Shown: positions 42,974-51,963, numbered from the stretch's first letter. The stretch is DNA of 64,000 nucleotides from Algibacter lectus (GCF_900112395.1 NZ_FOLN01000014.1:1-64000); one strand, 5' to 3'. Translations and numbers: made by a program. The notes: generated by a model from the sequence alone, not told the origin.

Positions 42974-43816
42974 TTACACATTAGCAGAGTTAAGTAATCC
43001 CGTTCTATACATCATTATTTGTTCTTTAATTCGAGTTTCTTGAGCCGTGGTTAACTCATTCATCCAATCATCATCTACATAATTCATGTAGTTGTGAATA
43101 GGAGCAAAGTCATTAATATTACAAGCATTATGAGGTTTGCCTTCTTCTGGTTTTCCGTAGTTAGCACTGCTATGGGCAGGTGTATCTTGTACGTGGTCGC
43201 CAACACCATCGCATCCACCCTGGAAAGTATGGTATAAACCTAACCAATGGCCAACTTCATGCACAGCCGTCATTCCTAAATTGTACGGTTCAGCCGATCC
43301 ACCAGGTAACGATTCGTCTAGCATAACCACGCCATCGATATCAGGATCTCCCGCCAAATCGTAAGGAAATGTAGCCCAACCCAATAAACCAGCAACTAAA
43401 CCACCGGTATAAAAATTAAGGTATTTGTGCGGGTCTGCACCAAGTGTAGTTTTCGCCTGGCGTTCACTTGCCGATCCGTGGCCCATGTTGTACCAGTTTA
43501 CGTTGTCTATAAACTTCACTTCCTGTTCAGAGTAAGTAAACGTTAAGCCCACATTGGAGTATGCTGTGTTTAAAAGCTCAACTTGTCGTTCTCTTTGCGT
43601 TCTTGTAATCAGGCCGCGTGCACCATAAGTAATATGATGAAAACGTATTTCTATTGTTAAGTCTAAAAATAACTGACGCCTAGTTTGGTTGGCTTTAATC
43701 TCCTCATCAACACGCAGAATATCGATTGGTGTCGGAATTTTTGTAGCACAGCCTCTGCCGTATCTTATAAATTCTTCTTGATCTTTAAATTCTTTATTAT
43801 TAATAAAAAAAGCCAT
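42974..43816 (-). CDS. M43-type zinc metalloprotease without signal peptide
   Basis: A 280-residue metzincin with the full zinc motif HEVGHWLGLYHTF (about 183-195, three His and Glu) and a Met-turn region HNYMNYVDDDWM (about 243-254), as in pappalysin/cytophagalysin (M43) enzymes. Ca-binding-like loops and GGCDGVGDHVQDTPAH follow. Unlike most family members, it starts MAFFINNKEFKDQEEFIRYG with no hydrophobic leader, no propeptide of usual length and no type IX secretion C-terminal domain. It may be cytoplasmic, exported by another route, or carried with a non-classical signal. Convergent with rluD. Confidence 0.85.
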   Translation of the reverse strand: MAFFINNKEFKDQEEFIRYGRGCATKIPTPIDILRVDEEIKANQTRRQLFLDLTIEIRFHHITYGARGLITRTQRERQVELLNTAYSNVGLTFTYSEQEVKFIDNVNWYNMGHGSASERQAKTTLGADPHKYLNFYTGGLVAGLLGWATFPYDLAGDPDIDGVVMLDESLPGGSAEPYNLGMTAVHEVGHWLGLYHTFQGGCDGVGDHVQDTPAHSSANYGKPEEGKPHNACNINDFAPIHNYMNYVDDDWMNELTTAQETRIKEQIMMYRTGLLNSANV

Positions 43817-43943
43817 AGTAATTGCGTGTTATATGTTTGTTATTTTCTAAAAGAAAAGAGCCTAAAAAAGGCTCTAATATGCTGACACTAAGTTAGCCGA
43901 AATTTATTACAAAGTCAAGCTTTTATTTTACCATATTTTCAGT

Positions 43944-44222
43944 TTAAAAAACTTCAATAATGGGGTCTTTCGCTAAAAGTGGCGTTATATTCTTTACGAA
44001 ATCTAAAAAATGCTCCGATGCATTATGGATTTCAATAGCTTCTGCATTCACGTATTTTTCATGAAATAGGAATTCTGTTTCCTTATCCACTTCATTTAGT
44101 AAGCGGTATTGTAAACAACCAGCTTCAGCATTACTTTGGGCTACCATTGTTTTTGCTAGTTTTAAAAAGGCTTCTGTTTTTGATGCTTGAACACTTATTT
44201 GTGCTATAATTACTTTTTCCAT
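43944..44222 (-). CDS. Antibiotic biosynthesis monooxygenase (ABM) domain protein
   Basis: A 92-residue ferredoxin-like dimeric barrel. MEKVIIAQISVQASKTEAFLKLAKTMVAQS, NAEAGCLQYRLLNEVDKETEFLFHEKYVNAEAIEIHNASEHF and the tail PLLAKDPIIEVF follow the ABM/YgiN pattern, including the conserved HxxSxHF-like end. YgiN-type members act on quinols. It is 77 bases downstream of the SDR gene on the same strand, behind a terminator, so it is either read through or separately expressed. Confidence 0.86.
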   Translation of the reverse strand: MEKVIIAQISVQASKTEAFLKLAKTMVAQSNAEAGCLQYRLLNEVDKETEFLFHEKYVNAEAIEIHNASEHFLDFVKNITPLLAKDPIIEVF

Positions 44223-44254
44223 AGTATAAGTTTTAAGATTTGATGTAAAAAAAA

Positions 44255-44282
44255 AGCGGAACTTTCAATTGAAAATTCCGCT
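44255..44282 (-). terminator. Terminator after the SDR gene
   Basis: AGCGGAA pairs with TTCCGCT, with an inner TTCAATTGAA palindrome. On the minus strand it runs into a long T-tract. Confidence 0.8.
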
Positions 44283-44299
44283 ATAGATTTGTTTTTGTT

Positions 44300-45010
44300 C
44301 TATGGATTTGTAGACCATAAAGCAGCACCTTTAAGCATAGCACGTCTTGGTAATTTTAAACCAGCAACAATTAATTCTGCAAAATCTTCTGGTTGTAGAA
44401 CGCTGTCTTCCGAGTCTTTAGTAGCGATGCCTAAATCTATAGACATATCAGAAGCTATGGTGCTTGGTGTTAATGTGCAAACACGAATATTGTTTTTACG
44501 AACTTCTTTCATTAAAGATTCCGACATACCAATTACAGCAAATTTTGATGCTGAATATGCCGATGTACTTGCATTTCCGCTTAAACCAGCTGTAGACGAT
44601 ACATTAATAATATCACCTTCATTTTTATCAATTAAATATGGTAAAACCTCTTTAGTTACATAATACATACCCATTACATTGGTTTGGATTATTTGACTCC
44701 ATTGGCTTACTTCCATATCATTAAATGTTCCAAAAGCTGCAATGCCAGCATTGTTTACTAAAATATCAACAGTACCAAGAGTATCAATAATACTTTTGAT
44801 ACCTGTTTTTACTTCTTCGTAATTACCAACATCAAAAACGGCATAAGTTGCTTTAACTCCAATAGTTTCTAATTCTGAAACTGTTTCTTTTAAAGCTTTT
44901 TCATTTCTACCTGTGATAGCAACGTCTATACCTTCTTTAGCAAAGGCAATTGCTGTTGCTTTTCCTAATCCACGACTACCGCCTGTTATTATTGCTTTTT
45001 TATTTTTCAT
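44300..45010 (-). CDS. Short-chain dehydrogenase/reductase (FabG-like)
   Basis: A 236-residue NAD(P)-dependent oxidoreductase. Cofactor motif ITGGSRGLGKATA (about 8-20), NNAGIAAFG (about 85-93), catalytic Ser in NVSSTAGLSG (about 136-145) and YSASK (about 150-154). Best matches are 3-oxoacyl-ACP reductase-like SDRs, but the gene is not in a fatty-acid operon. It probably acts on small carbonyl compounds. The ABM protein downstream would fit a quinone or carbonyl stress role. Confidence 0.88.
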   Translation of the reverse strand: MKNKKAIITGGSRGLGKATAIAFAKEGIDVAITGRNEKALKETVSELETIGVKATYAVFDVGNYEEVKTGIKSIIDTLGTVDILVNNAGIAAFGTFNDMEVSQWSQIIQTNVMGMYYVTKEVLPYLIDKNEGDIINVSSTAGLSGNASTSAYSASKFAVIGMSESLMKEVRKNNIRVCTLTPSTIASDMSIDLGIATKDSEDSVLQPEDFAELIVAGLKLPRRAMLKGAALWSTNP

Positions 45011-45186
45011 GTTTTTTTTGAATATTTTATGACTCTATTTTTAGTTGAAATTTGGTACATTAAAATTAAATGATTTTTTTTTTAAAAGCTGTGAAACTTA
45101 TATTAAAATATGATCATTTTTTTTGAGCTTATAACAAGCCAAAGCATATCATTAAATCAAGAGCTTTCAGTTTTAAAATAAATCTT

Positions 45187-46236
45187 TTATTGTGTTACAT
45201 TTCCGTAGTATTTCTTCTTCAACCAAAAAGAAACTTTTACTAATAAAATTAATGCAGGAACTTCTACCAAAGGACCAATAACACCCGCAAATGCTTGTCC
45301 AGAATTTAATCCGAAAACAGCAATAGCAACGGCAATGGCTAGTTCAAAATTATTACCAGCCGCTGTAAATGCTACCGAGGCCGTTTTATCGTAAGTAGCG
45401 CCTGTTGCCTTCGTCACGAAAAAACCAATAATAAACATAATAGTAAAGTAGATAAGTAATGGTACTGCAATAATTAAAACATCCATTGGTATTTCTACAA
45501 TAAGCTCGCCTTTTAGAGAAAACATAACCACTATAGTAAATAAAAGCGCGATTAAGGTTAACGGAGAAATAGTTGGTATAAAGGTTTCTGTATACCAAGT
45601 TTCACCTTTTAATTTTACTAAAAAGTAACGACTTAAAATGCCTAAAAGAAAAGGTACCCCTAAGTAAATAGCAACACTCTCGGCAATAGTTGCTATAGAA
45701 ATATCGACAATAGCGCCTTCAAAACCAAAATAGGGAGGCAGTACCGTTATAAATAACCAAGCATAAAAACTATAAGCAAATACCTGAAAAACACTGTTTA
45801 GTGCTACTAAACCAGCCCCGTATTCGCTGCTGCCATCGGCTAAATCGTTCCAGACTAAAACCATAGCAATACAGCGTGCCAATCCAATTAAAATAAGGCC
45901 TACCATGTATTCGGGGTAGTCGTGTAAAAAAGTTATAGCCAAAACAAACATTAAAACAGGACCAATAATCCAATTTAAAAGCAGAGAAATAGACAACAGT
46001 TTTGTATTCTTAAAAACCATTGGTAATAATTTGTAATCTACTTTGGCGAGTGGAGGATACATCATTAAAATTAAACCAATAGCGATAGGAATGTTTGTTG
46101 AGCCACTACTCATATTTTCAATTAAGCTCGGGAAGGTTGGTATAAAGTAACCTATACTTACGCCTATAGCCATGGCGACAAAAATCCAAAGTGTTAGATT
46201 TTTATCTAGAAAACTTAATTTTTTAGTAGACTTCAT
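45187..46236 (-). CDS. arsB: Arsenite efflux transporter Acr3
   Basis: Inner-membrane As(III) exporter of the Acr3 (BART) type: 349 residues with ten hydrophobic helices. The diagnostic [16 protein letters not shown] (about 117-132) holds the essential Cys of helix 4, and [18 protein letters not shown] (about 294-311) is the second conserved block. It is the last gene of the ars operon, 3 bases after arsC, so both act together: reduction of arsenate, then export. Acr3 and ArsB are unrelated by sequence; the symbol here follows common annotation practice. Confidence 0.94.
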   Translation of the reverse strand: MKSTKKLSFLDKNLTLWIFVAMAIGVSIGYFIPTFPSLIENMSSGSTNIPIAIGLILMMYPPLAKVDYKLLPMVFKNTKLLSISLLLNWIIGPVLMFVLAITFLHDYPEYMVGLILIGLARCIAMVLVWNDLADGSSEYGAGLVALNSVFQVFAYSFYAWLFITVLPPYFGFEGAIVDISIATIAESVAIYLGVPFLLGILSRYFLVKLKGETWYTETFIPTISPLTLIALLFTIVVMFSLKGELIVEIPMDVLIIAVPLLIYFTIMFIIGFFVTKATGATYDKTASVAFTAAGNNFELAIAVAIAVFGLNSGQAFAGVIGPLVEVPALILLVKVSFWLKKKYYGNVTQ

Positions 46237-46239
46237 CGT

Positions 46240-46857
46240 TTATTTCGCTATTTGTGAAAACACATAAAATAATTCGGTTGCAATTTGTAAACTGCGTTCC
46301 TCGTATTTTTCTATTTGTTGTGGTGTGTTATCGAAAGCTTTTGGATCTTCGAATGTTACAGGAATTCGCTTTTCGGCTCCTGCTATAAACGGACATCCAT
46401 TATCGGCTTGCGAGCAGGTCATTACTGCTGCAAACAAAGCTTTGGGATTAAAATCGCTATCTAGTTTTTTAGAAAACCCAATAACCGGATGTGAGTTATC
46501 AGAATATTTTATGCTATAAATTGGATTATCTGTTTCAGCTATTTTATTAATTTTAAAACCAGAATTTTCTAAAGTTTGTGCTACTACTGGAAAAAGTGCT
46601 GTGGCCTCTGTGCCTCCAGAATAACAAAACACATTTTTAATATTGAAATAGTGCGCCATAGTTTGCGCCCATATTTGCGATAAATGGCTTCGCCTTGAGT
46701 TGTGCGTACAAATAAAATTAATACGGATATCTTGTTTTGTATTTACTTTTAGTTGAATAAAATCGACTAATGGCTTTAATATTTCTTTTCTGGCATCTGA
46801 TATATTTTCAACACTTAAGGTTGAAATAATTCTATCAATATCGTTATATACTGTCAT
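46240..46857 (-). CDS. arsC: Arsenate reductase, low-molecular-weight phosphatase type
   Basis: Cytoplasmic reduction of arsenate to arsenite. 205 residues with the LMW-PTP loop ICTHNSRRSHLSQ (CX5R, about 48-60), further Cys in MTCSQADNGCPF (about 142-153) suited to the relay of thioredoxin-coupled ArsC, and DPKAFDNTPQQIEKY near the C-terminus. The N-terminal ~45 residues are a helical extension common in Bacteroidota members. It lies between the DUF6428 gene and acr3, 3 bases before the latter. Confidence 0.92.
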   Translation of the reverse strand: MTVYNDIDRIISTLSVENISDARKEILKPLVDFIQLKVNTKQDIRINFICTHNSRRSHLSQIWAQTMAHYFNIKNVFCYSGGTEATALFPVVAQTLENSGFKINKIAETDNPIYSIKYSDNSHPVIGFSKKLDSDFNPKALFAAVMTCSQADNGCPFIAGAEKRIPVTFEDPKAFDNTPQQIEKYEERSLQIATELFYVFSQIAK

Positions 46858-46878
46858 AATATGTTTTGAATTTTAAGT

Positions 46879-47346
46879 TTAGCAACATCCACTTCCTGGT
46901 GTACAAGAATTACCTGTTTGAATGTCCGAAAATTGTAATTTTGGTTTTTCAGCTGGCACTCCACATTGATCTGGTGCTAAGCAATCGGTTTGTTTTGTGG
47001 TTAATAAAAAGTTGGTGCCATCAAATTCTAACCCGAATTTACCAATGGTTTCTGCTTGATATTCTACTTCTATTTCTAAATCTTCAATACCTAAAGTTTT
47101 TTCAGAAAGTTCAATAATATTTAATAGTTTTTCTGGATGTAACCTATGGTCGTAGTCGTTTGCATTCCAAAGTTGGAAGTTTACAACGGTTTCATTTCTA
47201 ACCGTGCCACCGCAATCGATAAAATGTTTTGTTATTTTTCCAACTTCGGTAACATGAAAATGGTTTGGTACTAATTCGCCGTTTGGCAATTTAAATGCGA
47301 TTTGATTTAATCGTCTTAACTCGTTTTTTATTTCTGATAGTTTCAT
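46879..47346 (-). CDS. DUF6428 protein with Cys-rich tail
   Basis: A 155-residue protein of a family found in Bacteroidota ars operons. The body contains VPNHFHVTEVGKITKHFIDCGG (His and Cys, about 26-47), WNANDYDHRLHPEKLLNII and EVEYQAETIGKFGLEF. The tail has TDCLAPDQCGVP and NSCTPGSGCC, giving at least five clustered Cys that could bind As(III) or another soft metal. The function is not established; a chaperone handing arsenite to Acr3 is a reasonable guess. It is the second gene of the operon. Confidence 0.82.
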   Translation of the reverse strand: MKLSEIKNELRRLNQIAFKLPNGELVPNHFHVTEVGKITKHFIDCGGTVRNETVVNFQLWNANDYDHRLHPEKLLNIIELSEKTLGIEDLEIEVEYQAETIGKFGLEFDGTNFLLTTKQTDCLAPDQCGVPAEKPKLQFSDIQTGNSCTPGSGCC

Positions 47347-47377
47347 AATTCAAATGATTTATTGTGATATTAATATT

Positions 47378-47725
47378 TTAACAACAATCTGTTTTAGGTA
47401 AATCTTGATTCAAAAAAGTATTCATTACAGCTTTCATTTTTGTCCAATTTTCTGGGTGTATGCAGTAACAAACACTTGTACCTTCAACATTACCTTTTAT
47501 TAAACCCAAAAGTTTTAGTTCTTTTAAATGTTGAGAAATTGTAGGCTGCGCAAGGCCTATTTCATTTACTAAATCTCCGCAAACACAGGTGTTTGTTTTA
47601 AATAAATGTTCTAAAATAGCCACACGTGCAGGATGCCCAAATACTTTTGCAAATAATGCTATCTCGTTTTGTGAGTCGGTAAATATTTCTGTTTTAGCTA
47701 ATCCCATTCTTATTAATTGTTTCAT
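47378..47725 (-). CDS. arsR: ArsR-family metalloregulator
   Basis: A 115-residue winged-helix repressor. The As(III) site is NTCVCGDLVNE (about 48-58), the ELCVCDL-type Cys pair of ArsR. The recognition helix lies in LAQPTISQHLKELKLLGL (about 62-79), followed by the wing GNVEGTSVCYCIHP. The C-terminus ends DCC, further possible ligands. It is the first gene of the ars operon and should be released from DNA by arsenite. A pair of direct repeats at 47738-47768 is the likely operator. Confidence 0.92.
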   Translation of the reverse strand: MKQLIRMGLAKTEIFTDSQNEIALFAKVFGHPARVAILEHLFKTNTCVCGDLVNEIGLAQPTISQHLKELKLLGLIKGNVEGTSVCYCIHPENWTKMKAVMNTFLNQDLPKTDCC

Positions 47726-47737
47726 TGCAATATTACG

Positions 47738-47768
47738 ATTAATAAGCGAAACAACAAATTAGTAAGCG
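47738..47768. promoter_or_regulatory. Possible ArsR operator (direct repeats)
   Basis: ATTAATAAGCG (47738-47748) and ATTAGTAAGCG (47758-47768), identical at 10 of 11 positions and spaced 20 bases, two helical turns, immediately upstream of arsR. A TAATATTG -7-like box lies beside it on the minus strand. Confidence 0.45.
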
Positions 47769-47827
47769 TTAATTTTTTAGCTATGATGCTTCTAGATAAT
47801 AAAAAGAGTAGTAATGAGGTGTATCAA

Positions 47828-48442
47828 CTAGCCTAAATTTACAGGCCTTGTTTCTGCTGTAAACAGTGTTCCATCATCAAGTGTAATAGTGAACTTAAGC
47901 GTCATGCCTTCAACTTCAATTCTTTCGTTTTTATCAGCAAATTCAATGTAAGACTTGCTAAAAGGTTTAAGGTGCCTTTTGTCTTCACTACCTGTGTTTA
48001 GTAGATTTATCCAATTTTTAATGGAGTATCTAGTATTCATCATATCATCTCTTTCTGTATAATTTTCAGAGAGTAATAAGTTACATTGATATATATTGAA
48101 GTTTTTTACGTCTATAGGTTCACCTGGAGCTGTGTTAAATAATTTTACATTTGAAGTTATTGAAAAATCGGAAACAGGAGTGTGTAGTTTATCAAAAGAT
48201 AAAACACATGCATTTAGTTTTCCATTTGGATTTGGTTTCGTGTCAGGTTCTGGAAACTCTAGTATAGCTCTGTATTCAAAACTCTCCACCGTGGCTTGGG
48301 GGGTGTCTAGAGGTTCCAAATAAGCTGCATTTGTTAATTTTAAACTTGTAATGCCTAAGAGGCAGATACCCGAATCGTCTTTACATCCAACAAATGATAA
48401 TTGTAGTAAGGTTATAGTTAAAAGGATAGCGTATTTTTTCAT
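47828..48442 (-). CDS. Putative lipoprotein, orphan
   Basis: Unrecognised 204-residue protein with a lipoprotein signal peptide ending in SFVGC (about residue 20). The mature part has several Cys (GICLLG, NACVLSF, IYQCNLL) and ends with a beta-rich stretch MTLKFTITLDDGTLFTAETRPVNLG that resembles an immunoglobulin-like strand pattern of DUF5034/DUF5017-like lipoproteins, but I cannot assign a family. It lies between the ars operon and histidine decarboxylase on the same strand, separated from each by non-coding DNA. Confidence 0.62.
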   Translation of the reverse strand: MKKYAILLTITLLQLSFVGCKDDSGICLLGITSLKLTNAAYLEPLDTPQATVESFEYRAILEFPEPDTKPNPNGKLNACVLSFDKLHTPVSDFSITSNVKLFNTAPGEPIDVKNFNIYQCNLLLSENYTERDDMMNTRYSIKNWINLLNTGSEDKRHLKPFSKSYIEFADKNERIEVEGMTLKFTITLDDGTLFTAETRPVNLG

Positions 48443-48468
48443 CGATTTCGTTTCAGTTAATTAACAGA

Positions 48469-48500
48469 AATAGGTTTTCTATATGTTTAGAAAACCTATT
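48469..48500 (-). terminator. Hairpin after histidine decarboxylase
   Basis: AATAGGTTTTCTA (48469-48481) pairs perfectly with TAGAAAACCTATT (48488-48500). It has only a weak T-tract on the minus strand. Confidence 0.65.
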
Positions 48501-48521
48501 AAACGAAGTTATCAATTTTTT

Positions 48522-49655
48522 TTAAAACACAGCGACTTCTTCTTTTGTGCTTTTTTCTAAAACGATATCCTTAACAAACTCATCAATTTGGCTTTTGGTA
48601 ACATTAGGCATACAGATAATATGTGTAATATCGTCATCTGTGGCCAATTGCCATTTTCCTTTAATAGCATCTGATACTTTTGGAAATACTACAGTAATTG
48701 AACCCGGATTGGTCCAGGCTTTTATGCCTTGTTTTATAAGTTCATTTTTGCAATATTCAGCAGTTTCTAAACTATGTTGAAAGCGTTTTGCTAAACCTTC
48801 TATACCCATTTTTTTAATGGCGTACCATAAAAATAGTGGACTATGGCCGTTTCGTGAGCCGGTGATTGTGGTGTCTAGCGAACCAATGTACGATATGCCT
48901 CGAGCAATTCTATCGCGTAACGAACGCTTAGTAATAATTACTCCCGAAGGAAATGGAGAACCTATAAATTTATGTCCGCTTATAGAAATGCTGTCAGCAC
49001 CATCTTTAAAATCGAAAGGGATTCGTGGTTCTATAAAAGCGCCATAAGATCCAGATAATGCTGCATCGCAATGTATGTAGTGATCTTGAATGGCTAATTT
49101 TTTTAAAATCTTTTTTACTTTAGAAACATCATCTTTTGCCTCCATCATGGTTGTGCCAAAAGTGGTTAGTATAATGGCTGGTTTATGGCGATTAAACTGC
49201 AAGGTGTTTTCAAGATCTTCATAATCTATTTCTCCATTTTCTTGAGATCTAATCGTGATGCTTGGTATGTTTAGTAAATGAATGTTTTTCTTTACGCTGT
49301 AATGTGTAGATTCCGAAAAGTACACCATTGCTTTTGGGTACAATTCTCTGGCAAGGTATAATCCGTAAAGATTACTTTCCGATCCGCCATTGGTAACATA
49401 GCCCCAATGATTTTTTGGGTCAGCCCGAAACAGCTCAGCAAAAAACTCAACCACTTCGCATTCCATTTCGTGCGTTTGTACTTTATATGTGTTTTCTTCA
49501 AACGGATCTCCAACGTTATTAATTGGGTATTTTAGAAATTCGTTTAAACGCGAATAATCAAAATCTTGAGCAACAGGATAACCTAAAACTTTTTCTTTGT
49601 CTTTTACTAGTTGAGTTAAAAGTGAATCGATTATAAGGTCTGGATTTGTATTCAT
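48522..49655 (-). CDS. hdc: Histidine decarboxylase (PLP-dependent)
   Basis: Cytoplasmic pyridoxal-phosphate enzyme converting histidine to histamine; 377 residues, the length of the bacterial PLP-type HDC. Markers: GYPVAQDFDY and NVGDPFEENTY near the N-terminus, GYVTNGGSESNLYGLYLARE (about 83-102), FSESTHYSVKKNIHLL, HCDAALSGSYGAF (Asp for PLP ring, about 199-211) and SISGHKFIGSPFPSGV with the PLP Lys (about 231). These blocks match HDC better than other group II decarboxylases. It is divergent from an Lrp-type regulator that may control it. Confidence 0.9.
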   Translation of the reverse strand: MNTNPDLIIDSLLTQLVKDKEKVLGYPVAQDFDYSRLNEFLKYPINNVGDPFEENTYKVQTHEMECEVVEFFAELFRADPKNHWGYVTNGGSESNLYGLYLARELYPKAMVYFSESTHYSVKKNIHLLNIPSITIRSQENGEIDYEDLENTLQFNRHKPAIILTTFGTTMMEAKDDVSKVKKILKKLAIQDHYIHCDAALSGSYGAFIEPRIPFDFKDGADSISISGHKFIGSPFPSGVIITKRSLRDRIARGISYIGSLDTTITGSRNGHSPLFLWYAIKKMGIEGLAKRFQHSLETAEYCKNELIKQGIKAWTNPGSITVVFPKVSDAIKGKWQLATDDDITHIICMPNVTKSQIDEFVKDIVLEKSTKEEVAVF

Positions 49656-49831
49656 TTTTGTAAATAATTATCTAAAATGTTGGTTTCGTTTGTTCTGTAA
49701 AATTATAGTTTATAATTCATTTTTGTTATGAATGTTAAAATATTAGATAATTAAACTTAAATACTTGAAATGACAGTTTAAAATAACTATTTTGAGCTTT
49801 GATGGTTTAATAGGAAGAAAAAAAATCTAGT

Positions 49832-50290
49832 ATGGATGATATTGATAGACGAATTTTGATGCAACTTCAAGAAAATTCGAAGCAAAATACTAAGGAAATA
49901 GCGAGTAAAGTAGGGTTGAGTGTAACACCAACTTACGAGCGAATTAAAAAGTTAGAACAGCAAGAGGTTGTGAAATCTTATGTGGCTTTGTTGGATAGAA
50001 CTAAAATTGGGAAAACGCTTATTGCATTCTGCCAAGTTACCTTATTGAAGCATCAAAAAGCATTGGCTGATAATTTTAATAATTCAATGCTTTTACTGCC
50101 TGAAATTATGGAATGCCATCGGGTTTCTGGAAATTACGATTACTTGTTAAAAGTTGTAGTAGGCGATATTACCGAGTTTCATGAGTTTATTAATGAAAAA
50201 TTATCTACAGTAGAAGGGATCTCTACAATACATAGTTCGTTTTTATTGAATTCGGTAAAAGACAATACGGCTTATAACTTGCAGTTATAG
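49832..50290 (+). CDS. Lrp/AsnC-family transcriptional regulator
   Basis: A 152-residue regulator: N-terminal helix-turn-helix (MDDIDRRILMQLQENSKQNT..., recognition part KVGLSVTPTYERIKKLE, about 27-43) and a C-terminal RAM/effector domain (about 65-150) with VSGNYDYLLKVVVGDITEFHEFI. Such proteins respond to amino acids. The head-to-head position with histidine decarboxylase suggests that it senses histidine or a related amino acid and regulates that gene. This is inference from context. Confidence 0.93.
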   Translation: MDDIDRRILMQLQENSKQNTKEIASKVGLSVTPTYERIKKLEQQEVVKSYVALLDRTKIGKTLIAFCQVTLLKHQKALADNFNNSMLLLPEIMECHRVSGNYDYLLKVVVGDITEFHEFINEKLSTVEGISTIHSSFLLNSVKDNTAYNLQL

Positions 50291-50398
50291 TTTTTGGTTA
50301 TGAGTGTTTGTAGTGTTGATAATATTTGTTTATTTTAAGATAAGTTTTATCATTCTAAACCGGTAGTAAATATCAGTTTACTCAATTATCTTTGAGGT

Positions 50399-51049
50399 AT
50401 GAAAATTGAAGAAATCACTTTATTCACTAACCAAATTGAAAAACAAAAGTTGTTTTACCATGAGGTTGTGGACTTCGATTTAGTTTTTGATTCCGAAGAA
50501 AAGATAACCTTTAAAACCGGTAAAAGTCTTTTGAGTTTTGAATATAAAGAGACGGTGAATTCGGCACATTTTGCTTTCAATATTCCATCGAACAAAATTG
50601 ATGAGGCTTTATTATGGTTGCAAAAGCGTGTTGCTATTTTACCAGATGGTGAAAACTTGATTTCTAATTTTGAAAGTTGGAATGCAAAAGCTATTTATTT
50701 CTATGATGCCGATAAGAATATTGTAGAGTTTATAGCGAGAAAGGATTTAAATCAAAATTCTGTCGAGCAATTTACAGCAAAAGAAATTATTTCAATAAGT
50801 GAAATTGCTATGGTTACTACAAATCTTTCTCCCTTGTATGAAGCGATTTCTAGAATAAAGCCTATTTCTATTTTCGATGGAAATATTAATCGGTTTTGTG
50901 CTATAGGTAATCATGATGGCTTGTTTATTTTAATTGATAAAACCGTTAAAACTTGGCATCCAACAGGTGAGTCTGTGCATACGGCAGATTTTATGATTAA
51001 AGGCGATTACAACTTTAAGTATATAGCCGGAGAAGTCTTATCAACTTAA
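50399..51049 (+). CDS. VOC/glyoxalase-fold protein
   Basis: A 216-residue protein with an N-terminal vicinal-oxygen-chelate module (about 1-115): KIEEITLFTNQIEKQKLFYHEVVDF, SAHFAFNIP, and the typical closing AIYFYDADKNIVEFIARKD. The second half (about 130-216) looks like a degenerate second module (SEIAMVTTNLSPLYEAI ... FCAIGNHDGLFILIDKTVKTWHP). Metal ligands are partly present (H near 57, E near 112). The substrate is unknown; the family covers glyoxalases, dioxygenases and resistance proteins. It stands alone after the Lrp gene. Confidence 0.78.
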   Translation: MKIEEITLFTNQIEKQKLFYHEVVDFDLVFDSEEKITFKTGKSLLSFEYKETVNSAHFAFNIPSNKIDEALLWLQKRVAILPDGENLISNFESWNAKAIYFYDADKNIVEFIARKDLNQNSVEQFTAKEIISISEIAMVTTNLSPLYEAISRIKPISIFDGNINRFCAIGNHDGLFILIDKTVKTWHPTGESVHTADFMIKGDYNFKYIAGEVLST

Positions 51050-51130
51050 AGAAATATTGTAAATTAGAGGTTTAAAAAAATATAATAATTAATAAAAATA
51101 TCCTCGTGTATTGAGGTTAAATATAAAGAC

Positions 51131-51889
51131 ATGAAATTAGTAATATCACCAGCAAAATCGTTGGATCTGGAAACAGAATTACCAACAAAAACATATACAG
51201 AAGGGGCGTTTTTAAAGCAAGCAGATCGCTTAAATAAAGTGCTTAAAAAGAAATCTGCAAAAAACTTATCTGAGCTTATGAGTATTTCTGCAACGCTTGG
51301 GGAGCTAAACTACGAGCGCAATCAAGATTGGGAATTACCCTTTACCGCAGAAAATGCACGACCAGCCGTATACGCTTTTAATGGTGATGTCTATCGTGGT
51401 TTAGATGCTTATAATTTACCAGAAGAAAAAGTAACAACTATGCAAAACACGGTGCGTATACTTTCTGGATTATATGGTGTTTTAAAACCGCTAGACTTAA
51501 TACAACCTTATCGTTTAGAAATGGGAACTAAATTGCCTGTTGCAAGTCATAAAAATCTTTACGAATTTTGGAAAAAAGATATTGTAAAAGCTTTAAATGA
51601 AGAGCTGGAAGATGATGAATTATTTTTAAATTTAGCAAGTAATGAGTATTTTAAGGCTATCGATAAAAAGGCTTTAAAAGTACCTGTGGTTACGGCTAAC
51701 TTTAAAGAATTTAAAAATGGAGCTTATAAAATTATTTCTTTTTACGCTAAGGAAGCTCGTGGTCTAATGGCGCGCTATGTTATAGATACCAATGCACAAA
51801 CCGTAGACGATTTAAAAGGGTTTAATTATGGTGGTTACGGTTTTAGTGAAGAGCTATCTAAAGACAACGATTTAATTTTTACTAGGTAA
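51131..51889 (+). CDS. yaaA: Peroxide stress protein YaaA
   Basis: A 252-residue cytoplasmic DUF328 protein. Family hallmarks: MKLVISPAKSLD at the start, the LSELMSISATLGELNYERNQDW block, AVYAFNGDVYRGLDAYNLP (about 78-96), ILSGLYGVLKPLDLIQPYRLEMGTKL (split here only in naming, about 110-135), NLASNEYFKAI and the ending FNYGGYGFSEELS. In Escherichia coli the protein limits free iron under hydrogen peroxide stress. It is monocistronic, with an AT-rich leader. Confidence 0.94.
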   Translation: MKLVISPAKSLDLETELPTKTYTEGAFLKQADRLNKVLKKKSAKNLSELMSISATLGELNYERNQDWELPFTAENARPAVYAFNGDVYRGLDAYNLPEEKVTTMQNTVRILSGLYGVLKPLDLIQPYRLEMGTKLPVASHKNLYEFWKKDIVKALNEELEDDELFLNLASNEYFKAIDKKALKVPVVTANFKEFKNGAYKIISFYAKEARGLMARYVIDTNAQTVDDLKGFNYGGYGFSEELSKDNDLIFTR

Positions 51890-51963
51890 AAGGTAGGTGC
51901 GTTAAGCTTTACAAAATTTAGAAACACTAAATTTGAAGACTAAACTTTATGATAAAAATATAA

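Noticed and set aside
47828-48442. Assigning the lipoprotein to the ars operon
   Set aside because: It lies upstream of the arsR promoter/operator on the same strand and has its own spacing; no link to arsenic is visible.
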